Assembly (NCBI GenBank): GCA_013398955.1
Contig: VWPU01012103.1
Span: 1-64,000, forward strand
Direction of reading: 5' to 3'
Origin: Callaeas wilsoni
Taxonomy: Eukaryota; Chordata; Aves; Passeriformes; Callaeidae
DNA length: 64,000 nt
The stretch's first letter is position 1; every line of letters begins with the position of its first letter. This document shows positions 63,401-64,000 of this stretch, in pieces. Both the position numbers and the translations under genes were made by a program. The notes below the pieces were generated by a model. It ran no database searches, was not told where the DNA came from, and saw nothing but the letters and a program-made list of their open reading frames with translations.

Positions 63401-64000
63401 TAGGGATGAAGTTACATGTCTAATCCAAATGAGCCGTGAATCCATTTGCTTAATGGAAAAATGTGTCCACAAAGTCTTCATTGAAGCCGGTCATGAATAA
63501 TCAATGTATTATGTACATGTTTCCATTAGTAGAGACTGATGATCTGCAGTGTGCTGGTGGTGTGGATCACTGATGTCTTGACCAAGTAATTATTGCCAGA
63601 AAAGTCAGAGTTATATGAGTGATAGAAATATATGTATAAATGAAATACATAAGTAAAATGGAAATCACAGTGCTTTTTTCCTTCCCTGGCTTGGTGCTAA
63701 GTGTAAGAGTCACCAAAAAATAGACAGCAAAGGACTTTCAGAGAAACATTCAGTCGTGTTTATTTGGAGCCCTGTGCTTTTTCTTCTTTGATCCCTAGAA
63801 TCAGAGGGATTGCAAGAATAACAAAGAAACACTGGAGGAGTGATTTTATTAATCTAGTCCTCTCCTCAGAGGATCAGAACAACCATTGGATTAGGAGGAT
63901 TAATTTAATCAGTGCAGAGAAAGTCACAATCTCTGTTTTGAAAAAAACATCTATAGAGCATAGTGTCAGATAGCTTATGCAGTAAAAAAATGGGACTGCT

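Larger units (their letters stand above)
57426..64000. other. AT-rich non-coding DNA, no gene seen
   Basis: No gene recognised. The longest open frame (59936-60397, 153 codons) overlaps other frames on both strands and shows no known domain. Notable items are a CACACCAC-rich run (57797-57820), a 44-bp tandem duplication (58140-58222), TA/CA-rich runs (59331-59400) and a purine-rich strand-biased stretch (about 62230-63400). Confidence 0.5.

Noticed and set aside
1..64000. tRNA, rRNA, snRNA, CRISPR or bacterial-type features
   Set aside because: No cloverleaf-like A/B-box wording, no rRNA or snRNA wording, no regularly spaced identical repeats. The repeat content shows nuclear vertebrate DNA.

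Overview
The window looks like 64 kb of vertebrate, almost certainly avian, nuclear DNA. It is AT-rich and CpG-poor and has no long open reading frame. It carries scattered fragments of CR1 LINEs, the dominant bird retroposon, and long terminal repeats that I recognise as bird endogenous retrovirus families. The LTR repertoire suggests Neoaves, perhaps a songbird, but the species and locus cannot be fixed from the sequence alone. I find no convincing protein-coding exon, tRNA, rRNA, snRNA or CRISPR. The longest open frames (131 to 182 codons) lie in LTR DNA or in low-complexity, non-repeating sequence, and none resembles a known protein. The window is best read as a gene desert or part of a very large intron.

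Layout. At 1-275 there is a CR1 fragment cut by the window edge, and at 3411-3605 a second one. Between 8.1 and 17.2 kb lies a cluster of retroviral LTRs: an ERVL-type LTR on the minus strand (about 8090-9861) that is split by a plus-strand ERVK-type solo LTR (8482-9145) with a perfect 6-bp target duplication; a possible older LTR (about 10620-10884); a second minus-strand LTR of the first family (14037-14994); and a minus-strand LTR of another common bird family (16582-17189). No gag, pol or env remains, so these are solo LTRs.

From 17.2 to 64 kb the sequence is mostly unique and AT-rich. It contains CR1 fragments at 23892-24178, 36441-36490 (minus), 36500-37052 (plus) and 57008-57425, a MIR-like SINE relic near 30.8 kb, several short relics of ancient amniote repeats, and microsatellites (CAT, CA, TA, poly-A, poly-T).

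If the window has a function it is probably regulatory. The best candidates are a CpG-enriched, non-repetitive stretch at 26.1-26.6 kb with a perfect octamer site, a near-palindromic triple E-box at 49373-49392 with an antioxidant-response-type element 39 bp downstream, an inverted pair of TCF/LEF-type sites at 28394-28438, and an unusual non-repetitive block at 46.85-47.16 kb. All of these rest on reading alone and need cross-species alignment. I did not find a clear new biological system here.
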